Shown: positions 17,868-26,962 of the stretch, piece after piece
How the letters are laid out: every line of letters starts with the position of its first letter
Position numbering within the stretch: position 1 is the first letter of the stretch
DNA from: Prevotellaceae bacterium HUN156
Lineage (GTDB): Bacteria; Bacteroidota; Bacteroidia; Bacteroidales; Bacteroidaceae
DNA length: 64,000 bases
NCBI GenBank assembly: GCA_900119285.1
Contig: FPIT01000004.1
Coordinates: 124,001 to 188,000, forward strand
Direction: 5' to 3'
Position numbers and translations under genes: made by a program
The notes under the pieces: model-generated
What the model saw: only the letters and a program-made list of their open reading frames with translations
What the model was told of the DNA's origin: nothing
Database searches by the model: none

Positions 17868-19601
17868 ATGCAAGACTTTCTGATTTATGATGCCAAGGTT
17901 GCGGTACTGATTGTAGTATTCTACATGTTCTATCGCCTATTGCTCTCGAAGGACACCTTCCACAGAGTGAATCGTCTCGTGTTGCTCTTCACGGCAGTAG
18001 CCTCCTTTGTGTTGCCCCTGTGTGTGATAACTTTCCACGAAACGGTAACACTCACTGTGGTGCCTAATGTCACTGTTGGTGACTTGCGTCCAGAGGTGTT
18101 AGACGAAGAACCCTCAGAACCTTGGTGGATGATAGCGCTGCCTGTTATATATATAATAGGTATGCTGGTTACGCTAGGTCATACCCTGCTGTCTGTATGG
18201 AAAGTCATGTTGCTCATACGTCATAGTGAGCAGCATCAGCAAGCTGATGGTACCACCATTTGCGTTGTCAAAGAAGATGTGGCACCCTTCAGTTTCTGCT
18301 CTTATATTGTGATGAATCGTAACGATTACGAGGTCAGCGATATTGCTGTACTCGCTCATGAACGAGGACATATCCGTCTGCACCATTCGTGCGATGTACT
18401 CCTCGTAGATATTCTCACTGCCTTCCAGTGGTTTAACCCCGCTATGTGGATGCTCCGTTCTGATTTGCGAGCCATCCATGAGTTTGAGGCAGACAGTGCA
18501 GTACTCTCTTTAGGGATTAACGCGCGTCAATATCAATATCTGTTAATCACTAAGGCCGCAAGCATTGGCGGGTACTCCATTGCCAACGGTATCACTCACA
18601 GTACCCTCAAAAACCGTATAACCATGATGTTACAAAAGAAATCACCGCGTCGCAGTTTCATGAAGCTGCTCGCCCTCGTACCTATAGTATGTGTAGCGCT
18701 TGCTCTGAATGCTGAAACCGTTCAGGACTATGTTTATCAACAGCCTCCTAAGAAGATTATTAAGAAAGGCAATAAGAGCGCAACTGCTAAGATTGGCAAT
18801 AATTCCATTGAAGTCATTCCTGATACTGCTACCAATATTCGTATCGATAATCCTGGCGCAGTAGAGTGGGTTGTTACAAAGGGAGACAAGAAGCCTATGG
18901 TGCTGTTTGACGGTAATCGCATCACCTACGAAACGCTCGCGAAGATAGATCCTAAGGAGATTGCTTCTATCACAGTGCTGAAAGACCAGCCTGCTATTGA
19001 TCAGTTTGGTGAGGAAGCCAAAGATGGTGTTTTGATTATCACTTCCAAGAAGCTGGCAGCTGAGAAGGGTGTAGAAGTGAGTCATGCCAAAGAAGTGTTC
19101 ACTCCTCTTGAGCAGGACGAAAAGTACTTCGATGTTGTGGAGAAGATGCCAGAGTTCCCTGGTGGATCTAATGCCCTCTTTGAGTATCTCGCTAAAAACA
19201 TTCGCTATCCTAAGGCAGCCCAAGATGCTAAGCAGCAAGGTCGCGTCATTCTTACTTTCGTAGTCATGAAGGATGGTAGCATTGGCAATGTTAAAGTTGC
19301 AAAGGGTGTTTCACCAGAATTGGATGAAGAGGCAGTGCGTTGTGTCAACTCTATGCCTAAATGGAATCCAGGTATGCAGAATGGTCAGGCTGTCAATGTT
19401 AAGTACACCGTGCCCATCGCTTTCCGCTTAGACTCTAAGAAAGATGAATCTGTAAATATCAATCTACTCAAGCAGATTCCCGGTGCCAAGGTTGATGAGA
19501 ATGGCAACATCACTGTCAATGGTAAAGCTGTAAAGAAAGTGACGGTTAACGGAAAGGAAGTATCTGCTAAGGACTTAGAGAATGTGTCTATCAATAGATA
19601 G
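17868..19601 (+). CDS. BlaR1-like M56 metalloprotease with C-terminal TonB domain
   Basis: 577 residues. Membrane segments near 11-25, 36-57, 88-105 and 265-285. Zinc motif HERGH at 164-168 with the downstream Glu in IHEFEAD (about 206), so the protease site is intact. After the last membrane segment there is a short TonB-plug-like stretch (TYETLAKIDPKEIASITVLK, about 344-365) and a TonB C-terminal domain (MPEFPGGSNALFEYL to VPIAFRLD, about 427-520), a combination common in Bacteroidetes but without a beta-lactam sensor domain. Likely signals to the BlaI-like repressor encoded just upstream. Confidence 0.9.
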   Translation: MQDFLIYDAKVAVLIVVFYMFYRLLLSKDTFHRVNRLVLLFTAVASFVLPLCVITFHETVTLTVVPNVTVGDLRPEVLDEEPSEPWWMIALPVIYIIGMLVTLGHTLLSVWKVMLLIRHSEQHQQADGTTICVVKEDVAPFSFCSYIVMNRNDYEVSDIAVLAHERGHIRLHHSCDVLLVDILTAFQWFNPAMWMLRSDLRAIHEFEADSAVLSLGINARQYQYLLITKAASIGGYSIANGITHSTLKNRITMMLQKKSPRRSFMKLLALVPIVCVALALNAETVQDYVYQQPPKKIIKKGNKSATAKIGNNSIEVIPDTATNIRIDNPGAVEWVVTKGDKKPMVLFDGNRITYETLAKIDPKEIASITVLKDQPAIDQFGEEAKDGVLIITSKKLAAEKGVEVSHAKEVFTPLEQDEKYFDVVEKMPEFPGGSNALFEYLAKNIRYPKAAQDAKQQGRVILTFVVMKDGSIGNVKVAKGVSPELDEEAVRCVNSMPKWNPGMQNGQAVNVKYTVPIAFRLDSKKDESVNINLLKQIPGAKVDENGNITVNGKAVKKVTVNGKEVSAKDLENVSINR

Positions 19602-19678
19602 TAGTAAATTATCATTGTGAAAATATAATAAAGATTTATTGACGAAAAATATTTTAATAAAGACTTGAATTATTAATT

Positions 19679-19702
19679 CCTAAGAATTTTTAGGGCTTTT
19701 TT
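19679..19702 (+). terminator. Weak intrinsic terminator after blaR1-like gene
   Basis: CCTAA (19679-19683)...TTAGG (19690-19694) then GCTTTTTT. Short stem but a good T-run. Confidence 0.5.
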
Positions 19703-19727
19703 AACTCCGACATAAGCGAAGAATCTA

Positions 19728-19735
19728 TAATTTTG
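19728..19735 (+). promoter_or_regulatory. -7 promoter element of the 156-residue envelope-protein gene
   Basis: TAATTTTG, 28 bases before the ATG at 19764. No TTG at -33. Confidence 0.45.
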
Positions 19736-19763
19736 CCATTACAATCCAATGTAATAGTTAATT

Positions 19764-20234
19764 ATGAGATTCTTCGTTTTGATTTTGTTCCTGTTAGCCT
19801 TGGCTGAGACAGCCAAGGCACAGGTTGTTGAGGATAACAAGCGCATACAAATGCCCGATACAGTGTTCCACCACTATGATGCAGATTATGATGAATGGCT
19901 GCGCAACGAGCCTCTCAAGCCAGAACTTCATGACAGTACAGCCTTACGTCCAATGCCACCGCGTATAGACCATATCCCTCCTCAGAAGTTGTATCCCTCT
20001 CCCCAGAAGGTTGATATCGTTATTATGACTCCTAAATTGCGTACCGATATGGAACTGGCCTATCAGAGTCATTTCCTCGAAGAGCAACGTAAGTCTCAGG
20101 TTGGTGGTGCCATGACTATTGGTCTCCCCATTCTTCCTTTGTTAGCCTATGCCATCAATAAAATCTTCCCCAAACACAAGTCCAAGAAAGAGCGACAACG
20201 CGAGAAACTCAAAGAGGTTTTGGACAACTATTAG
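19764..20234 (+). CDS. Exported protein of unknown function
   Basis: 156 residues. Signal peptide MRFFVLILFLLALAETAKAQ. Polar middle with Pro-rich LRPMPPRIDHIPPQ, one membrane segment near 116-137 (GGAMTIGLPILPLLAYAINKIF), and a very basic C-terminus (KHKSKKERQREKLKEV). The layout suggests an inner-membrane protein with a short cytosolic basic tail. No family recognised. Confidence 0.7.
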   Translation: MRFFVLILFLLALAETAKAQVVEDNKRIQMPDTVFHHYDADYDEWLRNEPLKPELHDSTALRPMPPRIDHIPPQKLYPSPQKVDIVIMTPKLRTDMELAYQSHFLEEQRKSQVGGAMTIGLPILPLLAYAINKIFPKHKSKKERQREKLKEVLDNY

Positions 20235-20245
20235 AATGGTGCCGT

Positions 20246-20289
20246 AATTCTCCTCGAATTATGCGTAAATTCTCTTCGAATTATGCGTG
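20246..20289. repeat. 22-bp tandem repeat, two copies
   Basis: AATTCTCCTCGAATTATGCG at 20246-20267 and AATTCTCTTCGAATTATGCG at 20268-20289 differ mainly at one position; a degenerate third start (CTCATCGAATG) follows. It begins 11 bases after the stop of the upstream gene. Confidence 0.8.
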
Positions 20290-20378
20290 CAAACTCATCG
20301 AATGTAGGCTTCATTCCAATCGGAGGGAAAATAAATCTATTTTTGCTTTGCATTTCGCTCGGAAAAACTCAAATTAAT

Positions 20379-20409
20379 TTGGTTTTTCGCTCGCTTATTC
20401 GTACCTTTG
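20379..20409 (+). promoter_or_regulatory. -33/-7 promoter of the AmgK/RapZ-like gene
   Basis: TTG (20379-20381), 20 bases, TACCTTTG (20402-20409). The ATG at 20418 is 8 bases further, so the leader is about 4 bases. This excludes the upstream in-frame ATG at 20283. Confidence 0.8.
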
Positions 20410-20417
20410 TCTGCAAT

Positions 20418-21998
20418 ATGAAGAAGTTACTGGAACTATATAAGAAATGGAGTGGGGCAGAACCCAAGAACATTGAGAAGCTGGCTGGTGCCGGTAGTAA
20501 TCGTGAATACTATCGACTATCGGCAGAGGATGGCTCCTCAGTGGTGGGATGTATCGGAACCAGTCGTGACGAGAATCATGCCTTTGTCTATTTGGCTAAA
20601 CACTTTACGAAGCGCCAGTTGCCTGTACCCCAGGTGTTGGCTGTTTCGGAGGATGAGTTGCGCTATCTGCAGACTGACCTCGGTGCAGTATCTCTGTTTG
20701 AGGCTATCCGTGGTGGTCGTGAGGCTGGTGGCCGTTATACGCTGAAAGAGCAGGAACTGCTGAAGCGTACCATCCGTGAATTGCCTAATATCCAGTTGCG
20801 CGGTGCTCGCGAGTTGGACTATTCTAACTGTTATCCGCAGTCTGACTTTGATACCGTTTCAGTGCTCTTCGACTTGAACTACTTCAAGTATTGTTTCCTG
20901 AAGGCTACAGAACTTGACTTCCATGAGTTGAAATTGGAGGCAGATTTCCGCCTGTTGGCTAAGGATTTGACTGAGGCTGATGATGAGCAGTGTTTCCTCT
21001 ATCGTGACTTCCAGGCAAGGAATGTGATGTTAAAAGTTGAAAGTGGAAAGTTGAAAGTGGAAAGTGATAACCTTCAACCTTCAACCCTCAACGCTCAACC
21101 TTACTTCATCGACTTCCAAGGTGGTCGCCGTGGTCCATACTATTATGATTTGGCTTCGTTCTTGTGGCAGGCCAGTGCCAAGTATCCGCATAAGTTGCGC
21201 CGAGAACTGGTATATGAATACTATCATGCACTGCAGCAATATACTGAGGTGCCTACGGCTCACCGCTTTGTAGAACGCCTGAGCTTATTTGTATTGTTCC
21301 GCCAGTTGCAGGTGTTGGGAGCCTATGGTTTCCGTGGCTATTTCGAACGTAAGGCTCACTTTATCGAGTCTATCCCGCCTGCAATACAGAATCTACGTGA
21401 ACTGTTGGCAGAGCGTAACTTCCCATATCCTTATCTGATGGATGTGTTGCAGCGACTAACCGAACTGCCACAGTTCCAGAAGATAGAGACCATGGCGAGT
21501 CGTGCCGATGGTTATAAGACTACAGACTTGAATCCCTATAAGCCTCACCCACAAGATGGCCCTGCCACGTTCTCTAAGTATGATGCACAGGGTCCGCTGG
21601 TAGTACGCGTTTATAGTTTCTCTTACGGTAAGGGTATTCCTGAGGATGAGTCAGGCAATGGTGGTGGTTATGTGTTCGACTGCCGTAGCACTCACAACCC
21701 AGGTCGTTATGAACCGTATAAGCAGCTCACTGGTTTGGATGAGCCCGTTATCCGCTTCTTGGAGGATGACGGTGAGATTCTGACATTCTTGGACAGCGTC
21801 TATAAGTTGGCTGATGCCCATGTGCGCCGTTATATCCAGCGTGGTTTTACCTCGCTGATGTTCTGTTTCGGTTGTACGGGTGGTCAGCATCGCTCCGTAT
21901 ATAGTGCGCAACACTTAGCCGAACATATTCATGAGAAGTTTGGCATCGAGGTGCGCATCTGTCATCGTGAACAAAAAATTACCCAAATACTGAAATAG
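20418..21998 (+). CDS. AmgK-like sugar kinase fused to a RapZ C-terminal domain
   Basis: 526 residues. Residues about 1-330 are an aminoglycoside-phosphotransferase-fold kinase (AGSNREYYRL at the start; Brenner-like YRDFQARN; YFIDFQGGRRG as metal-binding segment) like the anomeric MurNAc/GlcNAc kinase AmgK. Residues about 385-526 match the C-terminal domain of RapZ (VFDCRSTHNPGRYEPYK; FGCTGGQHRSVYSAQHLAEH). The fusion is common in Bacteroidetes. Its predicted partner, a MurU-like uridylyltransferase, lies 2.5 kb downstream, so the likely role is converting recycled cell-wall amino sugars to UDP-MurNAc; this is inferred. Residues 206-227 (KVESGKLKVESDN...STLNAQ) are an in-frame repeat insertion directly before the metal-binding segment. 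Confidence 0.85.
   Translation: MKKLLELYKKWSGAEPKNIEKLAGAGSNREYYRLSAEDGSSVVGCIGTSRDENHAFVYLAKHFTKRQLPVPQVLAVSEDELRYLQTDLGAVSLFEAIRGGREAGGRYTLKEQELLKRTIRELPNIQLRGARELDYSNCYPQSDFDTVSVLFDLNYFKYCFLKATELDFHELKLEADFRLLAKDLTEADDEQCFLYRDFQARNVMLKVESGKLKVESDNLQPSTLNAQPYFIDFQGGRRGPYYYDLASFLWQASAKYPHKLRRELVYEYYHALQQYTEVPTAHRFVERLSLFVLFRQLQVLGAYGFRGYFERKAHFIESIPPAIQNLRELLAERNFPYPYLMDVLQRLTELPQFQKIETMASRADGYKTTDLNPYKPHPQDGPATFSKYDAQGPLVVRVYSFSYGKGIPEDESGNGGGYVFDCRSTHNPGRYEPYKQLTGLDEPVIRFLEDDGEILTFLDSVYKLADAHVRRYIQRGFTSLMFCFGCTGGQHRSVYSAQHLAEHIHEKFGIEVRICHREQKITQILK
21033..21098. repeat. In-frame heptamer array inside the AmgK-like gene
   Basis: Five AAAGTTG/AAAGTGG-type heptamers (21033-21067), a TAA spacer, then four CCTTCAA-type heptamers (21071-21098) that are roughly the inverse complement, so the array can fold on itself. 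The length is 66 bases, 22 codons. TGA triplets inside it never fall in the reading frame. Confidence 0.85.
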
Positions 21999-22002
21999 GA
22001 GT

Positions 22003-22094
22003 TTACCCCCACCCCCTTCCTAAAAGAAGGGGAGTAAGAGGGGCATGTTGAAATAAAATCCCCCTCCTTTCAGGGAGGGGGGCAAGGGGTAGGC
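22003..22094. repeat. Paired GC-rich hairpin elements between convergent genes
   Basis: ACCCCCACCCCCTTCCTAAA then AGAAGGGG (from 22005) and CCCCCTCCTTTCAGGGAGGGGG (22059-22081) followed by GGGGTAGGCT. On the minus strand the second unit begins GCCTACCCC immediately after the TAA of the CotH-family gene. Both probably act as terminators for the converging transcripts. Confidence 0.75.
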
Positions 22095-24479
22095 TTACCA
22101 AATAATCTTCTTTCCGTTCTGGATATAGATTCTGCCGGCCTGTGGAGTAGTCACCTTGTTACCCATCAGGTCGTAGAGAGTTGACTGGTGAGAGTTAACA
22201 GGTGAGAGTTCTACGTTATCGATACCTGAAGCATCGCCAATGATAGGATTGATGTTCAGTGTTCCGTTAGGCATATTCAGTGTCAGTTCACTGCCCTGAT
22301 ACTGCTTGCTTATAGCACCAGTCACCTTCCAACCAACAATGGCCTTACCTTCTTCCTTGGCAGTACCACTCAGGTTGATGGTACGGTTCTTATAGAACTT
22401 ACCATCGAATACCTTATTAGACAACTTAACATCATTGAAGGTAATCTCTACATCGCTCTTTGCCGTCTTATTGATGGTCAGTGCAACGGGTGAGCCCAAG
22501 CTGAATACATCGCCCACCTGCTTATACATCTCGCCTGTGCGCTGAGATATCCAGAAGTCTACGTTATTCTTCTCATTCTCGTAGTTGGGCCACCACTGAT
22601 TATAAGAGCTGATAGAATTTCTATGTCTGGGCCATTCGGCTTGTATCAGATTGTACATGGGGTCCCAAATGGCATGAATACCATTGTAGTTAAGGAAGTC
22701 GCCCATATAGATACTTGTGCGGTCAATGAACTCGCGCTTGAAGTCCTCGTCTTCAATTAGTCTGCGGAACAAACGGGTAGATTCCCAGTCGAGTGATACG
22801 CTGGCAGGAATGCTTGAGTCATCGGGATTCAACCATTGTGCCAAAAGGCGGTGGTCATAGCCACCAGCTGTTCCAGGATCACCTCCATAGAGTCCCATGC
22901 TGTAGTCCACATCCTTGGCTATCCAGCGCCACTTACCTCCATCGGCAATAGGACGCCAGATGATATTGTTGTTGGCAGGATAGTCGAGATTGTTGAAATA
23001 GATATTCAGCAGCGTGATGTTGATATACTCTTTCCAGTCCATCAACTCGTCATATTCTGCCAGCGTGTGACCATGCTCATTATAGAAAGCGGTGAAGGCA
23101 TTATAGTTGTCCATTGTGCCTTCCTTCAGCTCACCATTCTCCAACAGGTCGATATCCTCCAGTCCGTTATAGTGTGTGTAGACATTATCTTCGTTGGCAC
23201 GCTCACGGATATTCAACATACAGTGATACTTACCATTGATGTAGATTACTGCTGGTTGCCATGCCTGCCAGTCCATATCGGTATGGGCTGCCATCACACG
23301 CTGCGCAATAGCATCACGCATATAGATGCCATCACGATCGTTACCAGCATTGCGCAATACGATAGACTTATACTCTATTAATCCAGGGCACTGGTCGGGG
23401 AAAAACTCATAGCCCAGACGCTTTTCTCCAAAGCGCTTGTGAGCATAGATAGCCATTGATTTCTTTTCGGCTTCTCTTGACCAAGCACCCGTGATTCTTG
23501 TCTCACCCAACTGGTTTAGTTTGGCTGCCTCTCCCTGAGCATCGAAAAGCTCAAAGTTCATAGGGCGGCGCCAGTCGTGCTGTTCATCCTTATTGTGCGT
23601 ATTGTTGTTGGCAAAGATTCCTATCTGTGCATCATTCAGATAGCGGTCGTCCATCACAATACTGATAATAGGCATTGTCATATCCTGATCATGGAAGATG
23701 TACGACTGCACAGTAGAGTAGGGTGACAGCCAACCCTCGCAGAACAACTTGGCACGGATTACCTTAGTATTTTCAATGAACTGAGCTTTATAGATAGCGC
23801 TATTTGCCGTAGGCTCTGAACCATCGGTAGTATAGCGAATCACGGCTTCTTCAGGTGTTCCCTCAGGTTTTGTGATAGTCAGTCTGAATCTGCTTCCATT
23901 CACAAATACCTGACCTTGTTTGCTGAATACGGGTGCTCCGAGAATATGGTCTCCGTCACAGATATTTCCACAGTTGGGCTCTCCAGGGGTAGGAGTCAAC
24001 TGATAGCCCCACTCGTTGCTACCGTCAGTCTTTCTGCCATAAGCAATATTTGGAGCAGGCTGCTTAGCCATCTTCTCCAACTTGTCTACTGCCTCTCCAT
24101 TCTTAAACAAGAAGATGTTACCATCCTTTCCCGACTCCAAGCGGAAGTTGGTATGCAGAGCTGATACGCCAGCATCCTCGCCAGCCTTATCGCAGTAGAT
24201 GAGTACACGCTGATGAGCGCCCACCGTCTTTTGGGGCAGTTGCCATGCTTTCTCCTCCTTCTTCTTGATGCCAATCTTGTAATCGCCTAAATTGATAGTA
24301 GCATCTGTCGGGTTGTATAACTCTACCCATGAGTCGGGAAAATCCGTTAAGTCATCCATGATACAATCTATGTTTGACTGCATCACTTCGTTAATCACTA
24401 AAGTAGAATTGTCGTCAGCGGCATAAGTAGTTGATGCTACGCTGAGCATACCGGTTATAAGTAATACATAAGGTTTCAT
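22095..24479 (-). CDS. Secreted CotH-family protein with lamin-tail and chitobiase-like domains
   Basis: 794 residues. Signal peptide (about 1-20). A lamin-tail domain (LVINEVMQSNIDCIMDD ... SWVELYNPTD, about 27-140), a chitobiase C-terminal-type beta domain (VIRYTTDGSEPTANSAIYKA, about 218-260), then the CotH kinase-like region (about 290-620) with VLRNAGNDRDGIYMRDAI, LNIRERANEDNVY and NNIIWRP...WRWIAKDVDYSMGL; the Asp of the last motif is the expected catalytic or metal residue. The end (LYDLMGNKVTTPQAGRIYI) is a sorting-type tail. CotH kinases phosphorylate surface proteins in spore formers; the role in Bacteroidetes is unknown. Convergent with the AmgK-like gene. Promoter TAATTTTG (24484-24491) ends 4 bases before the ATG. 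Confidence 0.85.
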   Translation of the reverse strand: MKPYVLLITGMLSVASTTYAADDNSTLVINEVMQSNIDCIMDDLTDFPDSWVELYNPTDATINLGDYKIGIKKKEEKAWQLPQKTVGAHQRVLIYCDKAGEDAGVSALHTNFRLESGKDGNIFLFKNGEAVDKLEKMAKQPAPNIAYGRKTDGSNEWGYQLTPTPGEPNCGNICDGDHILGAPVFSKQGQVFVNGSRFRLTITKPEGTPEEAVIRYTTDGSEPTANSAIYKAQFIENTKVIRAKLFCEGWLSPYSTVQSYIFHDQDMTMPIISIVMDDRYLNDAQIGIFANNNTHNKDEQHDWRRPMNFELFDAQGEAAKLNQLGETRITGAWSREAEKKSMAIYAHKRFGEKRLGYEFFPDQCPGLIEYKSIVLRNAGNDRDGIYMRDAIAQRVMAAHTDMDWQAWQPAVIYINGKYHCMLNIRERANEDNVYTHYNGLEDIDLLENGELKEGTMDNYNAFTAFYNEHGHTLAEYDELMDWKEYINITLLNIYFNNLDYPANNNIIWRPIADGGKWRWIAKDVDYSMGLYGGDPGTAGGYDHRLLAQWLNPDDSSIPASVSLDWESTRLFRRLIEDEDFKREFIDRTSIYMGDFLNYNGIHAIWDPMYNLIQAEWPRHRNSISSYNQWWPNYENEKNNVDFWISQRTGEMYKQVGDVFSLGSPVALTINKTAKSDVEITFNDVKLSNKVFDGKFYKNRTINLSGTAKEEGKAIVGWKVTGAISKQYQGSELTLNMPNGTLNINPIIGDASGIDNVELSPVNSHQSTLYDLMGNKVTTPQAGRIYIQNGKKIIW

Positions 24480-24483
24480 GCTG

Positions 24484-24491
24484 CAAAATTA
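24484..24491 (-). promoter_or_regulatory. -7 promoter element of the CotH-family gene
   Basis: TAATTTTG on the minus strand, the ATG beginning 5 bases after the G, predicting an almost leaderless mRNA. Confidence 0.55.
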
Positions 24492-24535
24492 CTATTTTTT
24501 TTATTCTTAATGTGCCGTTATTGATATTTTTTTTG

Positions 24536-24543
24536 TAATTTTG
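24536..24543 (+). promoter_or_regulatory. -7 promoter element of the MurU-like gene
   Basis: TAATTTTG, 18 bases before the ATG at 24562 and divergent from the CotH-family promoter. Confidence 0.5.
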
Positions 24544-24561
24544 CAACTCAAAGCAAAGAAT

Positions 24562-25356
24562 ATGAGACAAGCAATGATTCTGGCGGCAGGTCTGGGCACG
24601 CGTTTGAAGCCTCTGACCGACACCATGCCCAAAGCTTTGGTACCTGTGGGCGGCACTCCGCTGCTCGACTTGAACATCCATCGATTGATGGATCAGGGCT
24701 ACGACCGCTTCATCGTAAACATCCACCACTTTGCTCAGCAAATCATCGATCATGTGGCCCAACAAGACTATGCGCCGATGGTAAAGTTTAGCGATGAGAC
24801 TGAACAACTGCTGGAAACGGGTGGAGGACTAAAGAAAGCTCAGCACTTGTTTCATGACGATGCCCCCATCTTGATACACAATGTAGACATCCTCGACAAT
24901 GTAGACTTTGACTGGTTCTCACGTCAGCATCTGCCCGAGGAGGATGCCGTATTGTTGGTGAGCAAGCGCCAAACCAAGCGCTACCTGCTCTTCGATAATG
25001 CCATGCGACTGATGGGATGGATGAATAGAGAGACGGGAGAGATTAAGAGCCCTTATCAGTGGTTGCGCGAAGCAGACCTTACCATCGATGATGACCTCAA
25101 TGTCGTGCCTCTTAATTCTCAACTCTCAACTCTCAACTCTCAACTTAACGCTTTCGCGTTTTCTGGCATCCATTCCTTCTCACCCCGCTTGTTCCCATTG
25201 ATGGATCGTTTCCCCGACCGTTTCCCCATTATCGACTTCTATCTCAGCACTTGTCACCGCGCTCATATCGTTGGATTGGTGAAGAATGACTTGCGACTGA
25301 TGGATGTGGGTAAGATAGAAACACTCGACCAAGCCGAAAATTTTATTAACCAATAG
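24562..25356 (+). CDS. MurU-like sugar-1-phosphate nucleotidyltransferase
   Basis: 264 residues from the ATG at 24562, chosen because MRQAMILAAG is the family start. The nucleotide-binding signature GLGTRLKPLT is near 11-20 with the Lys of MPKAL behind it; NVDILDNVDF carries the metal-binding Asp. Related to MurU, which makes UDP-MurNAc from MurNAc 1-phosphate; the AmgK-like kinase gene upstream on the same strand supports this. Residues about 184-196 (LNSQLSTLNSQLN) are encoded by a heptamer array and look inserted. The guaA start follows 5 bases after the stop. Confidence 0.82.
   Translation: MRQAMILAAGLGTRLKPLTDTMPKALVPVGGTPLLDLNIHRLMDQGYDRFIVNIHHFAQQIIDHVAQQDYAPMVKFSDETEQLLETGGGLKKAQHLFHDDAPILIHNVDILDNVDFDWFSRQHLPEEDAVLLVSKRQTKRYLLFDNAMRLMGWMNRETGEIKSPYQWLREADLTIDDDLNVVPLNSQLSTLNSQLNAFAFSGIHSFSPRLFPLMDRFPDRFPIIDFYLSTCHRAHIVGLVKNDLRLMDVGKIETLDQAENFINQ
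25111..25145. repeat. In-frame CTCAACT heptamer array inside the MurU-like gene
   Basis: Four perfect CTCAACT units (25118-25145) preceded by the diverged CTTAATT (25111-25117). In this orientation no frame contains a stop; the reverse complement AGTTGAG would contain TGA. Confidence 0.9.
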
Positions 25357-25361
25357 TATAA

Positions 25362-26906
25362 ATGACACAGAAGATTATTATCTTGGATTTCGGGTCGCAG
25401 ACCACACAGCTTATCGGCCGTCGTGTGCGCGAACTCGACACCTTCTGCGAAATTTTACCTTACAACAAATTCCCTGTGGGCGATGAGTCCGTGATAGGTG
25501 TGATCCTAAGTGGTTCACCCTATTCTGTTCATGACCCAGAGGCTTTCAAGGTAGATCTCTCGCAGTTCGTAGGTAAAGTGCCAGTGCTGGGTATCTGCTA
25601 CGGCGCACAGTTTATCTCTCACACCCTTGGCGGCAAGGTAGAGAAAGCCGACTCTCGTGAGTATGGACGTGCCAACCTGCAGACCGTAGACACCACCAAT
25701 CCGCTCTTCAAGGGCTTTGAGCAACACTCACAGGTATGGATGTCGCATGGAGACACCATCACTGCTATTCCCGAAGACTTTAAGGTTATCGGTAGTACTA
25801 AGGATGTGAAGAATGCTGCCTTTGCCTCTACCAAACAACCCGTTTGGGCAGTACAGTTCCACCCCGAGGTGTATCACTCACTGCAGGGTACACAACTGCT
25901 GAAGAACTTCGTGGTAGATATCTGTGGTAGTAAGCAGGAGTGGAGTGCAGCCTCATTCGTTGACAGTACCGTAGCTGAGCTGAAAGAGCAGTTGGGCAAC
26001 GACCGTGTTATCCTCGGACTCTCTGGCGGTGTAGATTCAAGTGTGGCTGCTGTATTGCTGAACAAAGCCATTGGCAATCGCCTCACCTGTATCTTTGTTG
26101 ACCACGGTATGCTGCGTAAGAATGAGTTCCAGCAGGTGATGGAAGACTATCGCTGCTTGGGCTTGAATGTGATTGGTGTCGATGCTTCTGAGAAGTTCTT
26201 TGGCGACTTGGCAGGTGTTACCGATCCAGAGCAGAAGCGTAAGATTATCGGTCGCGATTTCGTAGAGGTATTCAATGCTGAGGCTAAGAAGATTACCGAT
26301 GCCAAGTGGTTGGCACAGGGTACTATCTATCCTGACCGCATCGAGTCACTCAATATTACGGGTAAGGTTATCAAGAGTCACCACAATGTAGGTGGACTGC
26401 CCGAGGAGATGCACTTGCAGCTCTGTGAGCCTCTGAAGTGGTTGTTCAAGGATGAGGTGCGTCGTGTAGGTCGCCAGTTGGGTATGCCTGAGCACTTGAT
26501 TATCCGTCATCCCTTCCCAGGTCCTGGCTTGGCAGTACGTATCTTGGGTGATATCACTCGTGAGCGTGTTCGCATTCTTCAGGATGCCGACGATATCTAT
26601 ATCCGTGGTCTTCGCGAATATGTAGATGCTGATGGAGAGACATTATATAATAAGGTATGGCAGGCCGGCGCTATCTTGCTGGCTACTGTACGCAGCGTAG
26701 GTGTTATGGGTGATGAGCGTACCTATGAGCATCCCGTTGCTCTGCGTGCCGTTACCTCTACTGATGCCATGACTGCCGACTGGGCACATCTGCCTTACGA
26801 CTTCTTGGCAAAGGTCTCTAATGAGATTATCAACAAGGTTCGTGGTGTCAACCGCGTCTGCTACGATATCTCTTCAAAACCACCCGCAACAATCGAGTGG
26901 GAATAA
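25362..26906 (+). CDS. guaA: GMP synthase (glutamine-hydrolysing)
   Basis: Converts XMP to GMP using glutamine and ATP. 514 residues, normal length. The class I amidotransferase domain has the nucleophile Cys in GICYGAQ (about 79) and the His-Glu pair in QFHPEV. The ATP-pyrophosphatase domain has the P-loop GLSGGVDSS (about 222-230). The C-terminal dimerisation domain ends [11 protein letters not shown]. Probably cotranscribed with the MurU-like gene and ended by a strong terminator. Confidence 0.97.
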   Translation: MTQKIIILDFGSQTTQLIGRRVRELDTFCEILPYNKFPVGDESVIGVILSGSPYSVHDPEAFKVDLSQFVGKVPVLGICYGAQFISHTLGGKVEKADSREYGRANLQTVDTTNPLFKGFEQHSQVWMSHGDTITAIPEDFKVIGSTKDVKNAAFASTKQPVWAVQFHPEVYHSLQGTQLLKNFVVDICGSKQEWSAASFVDSTVAELKEQLGNDRVILGLSGGVDSSVAAVLLNKAIGNRLTCIFVDHGMLRKNEFQQVMEDYRCLGLNVIGVDASEKFFGDLAGVTDPEQKRKIIGRDFVEVFNAEAKKITDAKWLAQGTIYPDRIESLNITGKVIKSHHNVGGLPEEMHLQLCEPLKWLFKDEVRRVGRQLGMPEHLIIRHPFPGPGLAVRILGDITRERVRILQDADDIYIRGLREYVDADGETLYNKVWQAGAILLATVRSVGVMGDERTYEHPVALRAVTSTDAMTADWAHLPYDFLAKVSNEIINKVRGVNRVCYDISSKPPATIEWE

Positions 26907-26911
26907 GAAAA

Positions 26912-26945
26912 AAGCCTCATCCGCAAGGATGGGGCTTTTGTTTTT
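26912..26945 (+). terminator. Intrinsic terminator after guaA
   Basis: AAGCCTCATCC (26912-26922)-GCAA-GGATGGGGCTT (26927-26937) followed by TTGTTTTTTC. The preceding A-run allows use by the convergent SGNH-hydrolase operon too. Confidence 0.85.
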
Positions 26946-26962
26946 TCTATAAGAATCATTGC

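Noticed and set aside
20283-20417. N-terminal extension of the AmgK-like protein
   Set aside because: The promoter TACCTTTG lies inside it, it includes tandem-repeat DNA, and the family start is at 20418.
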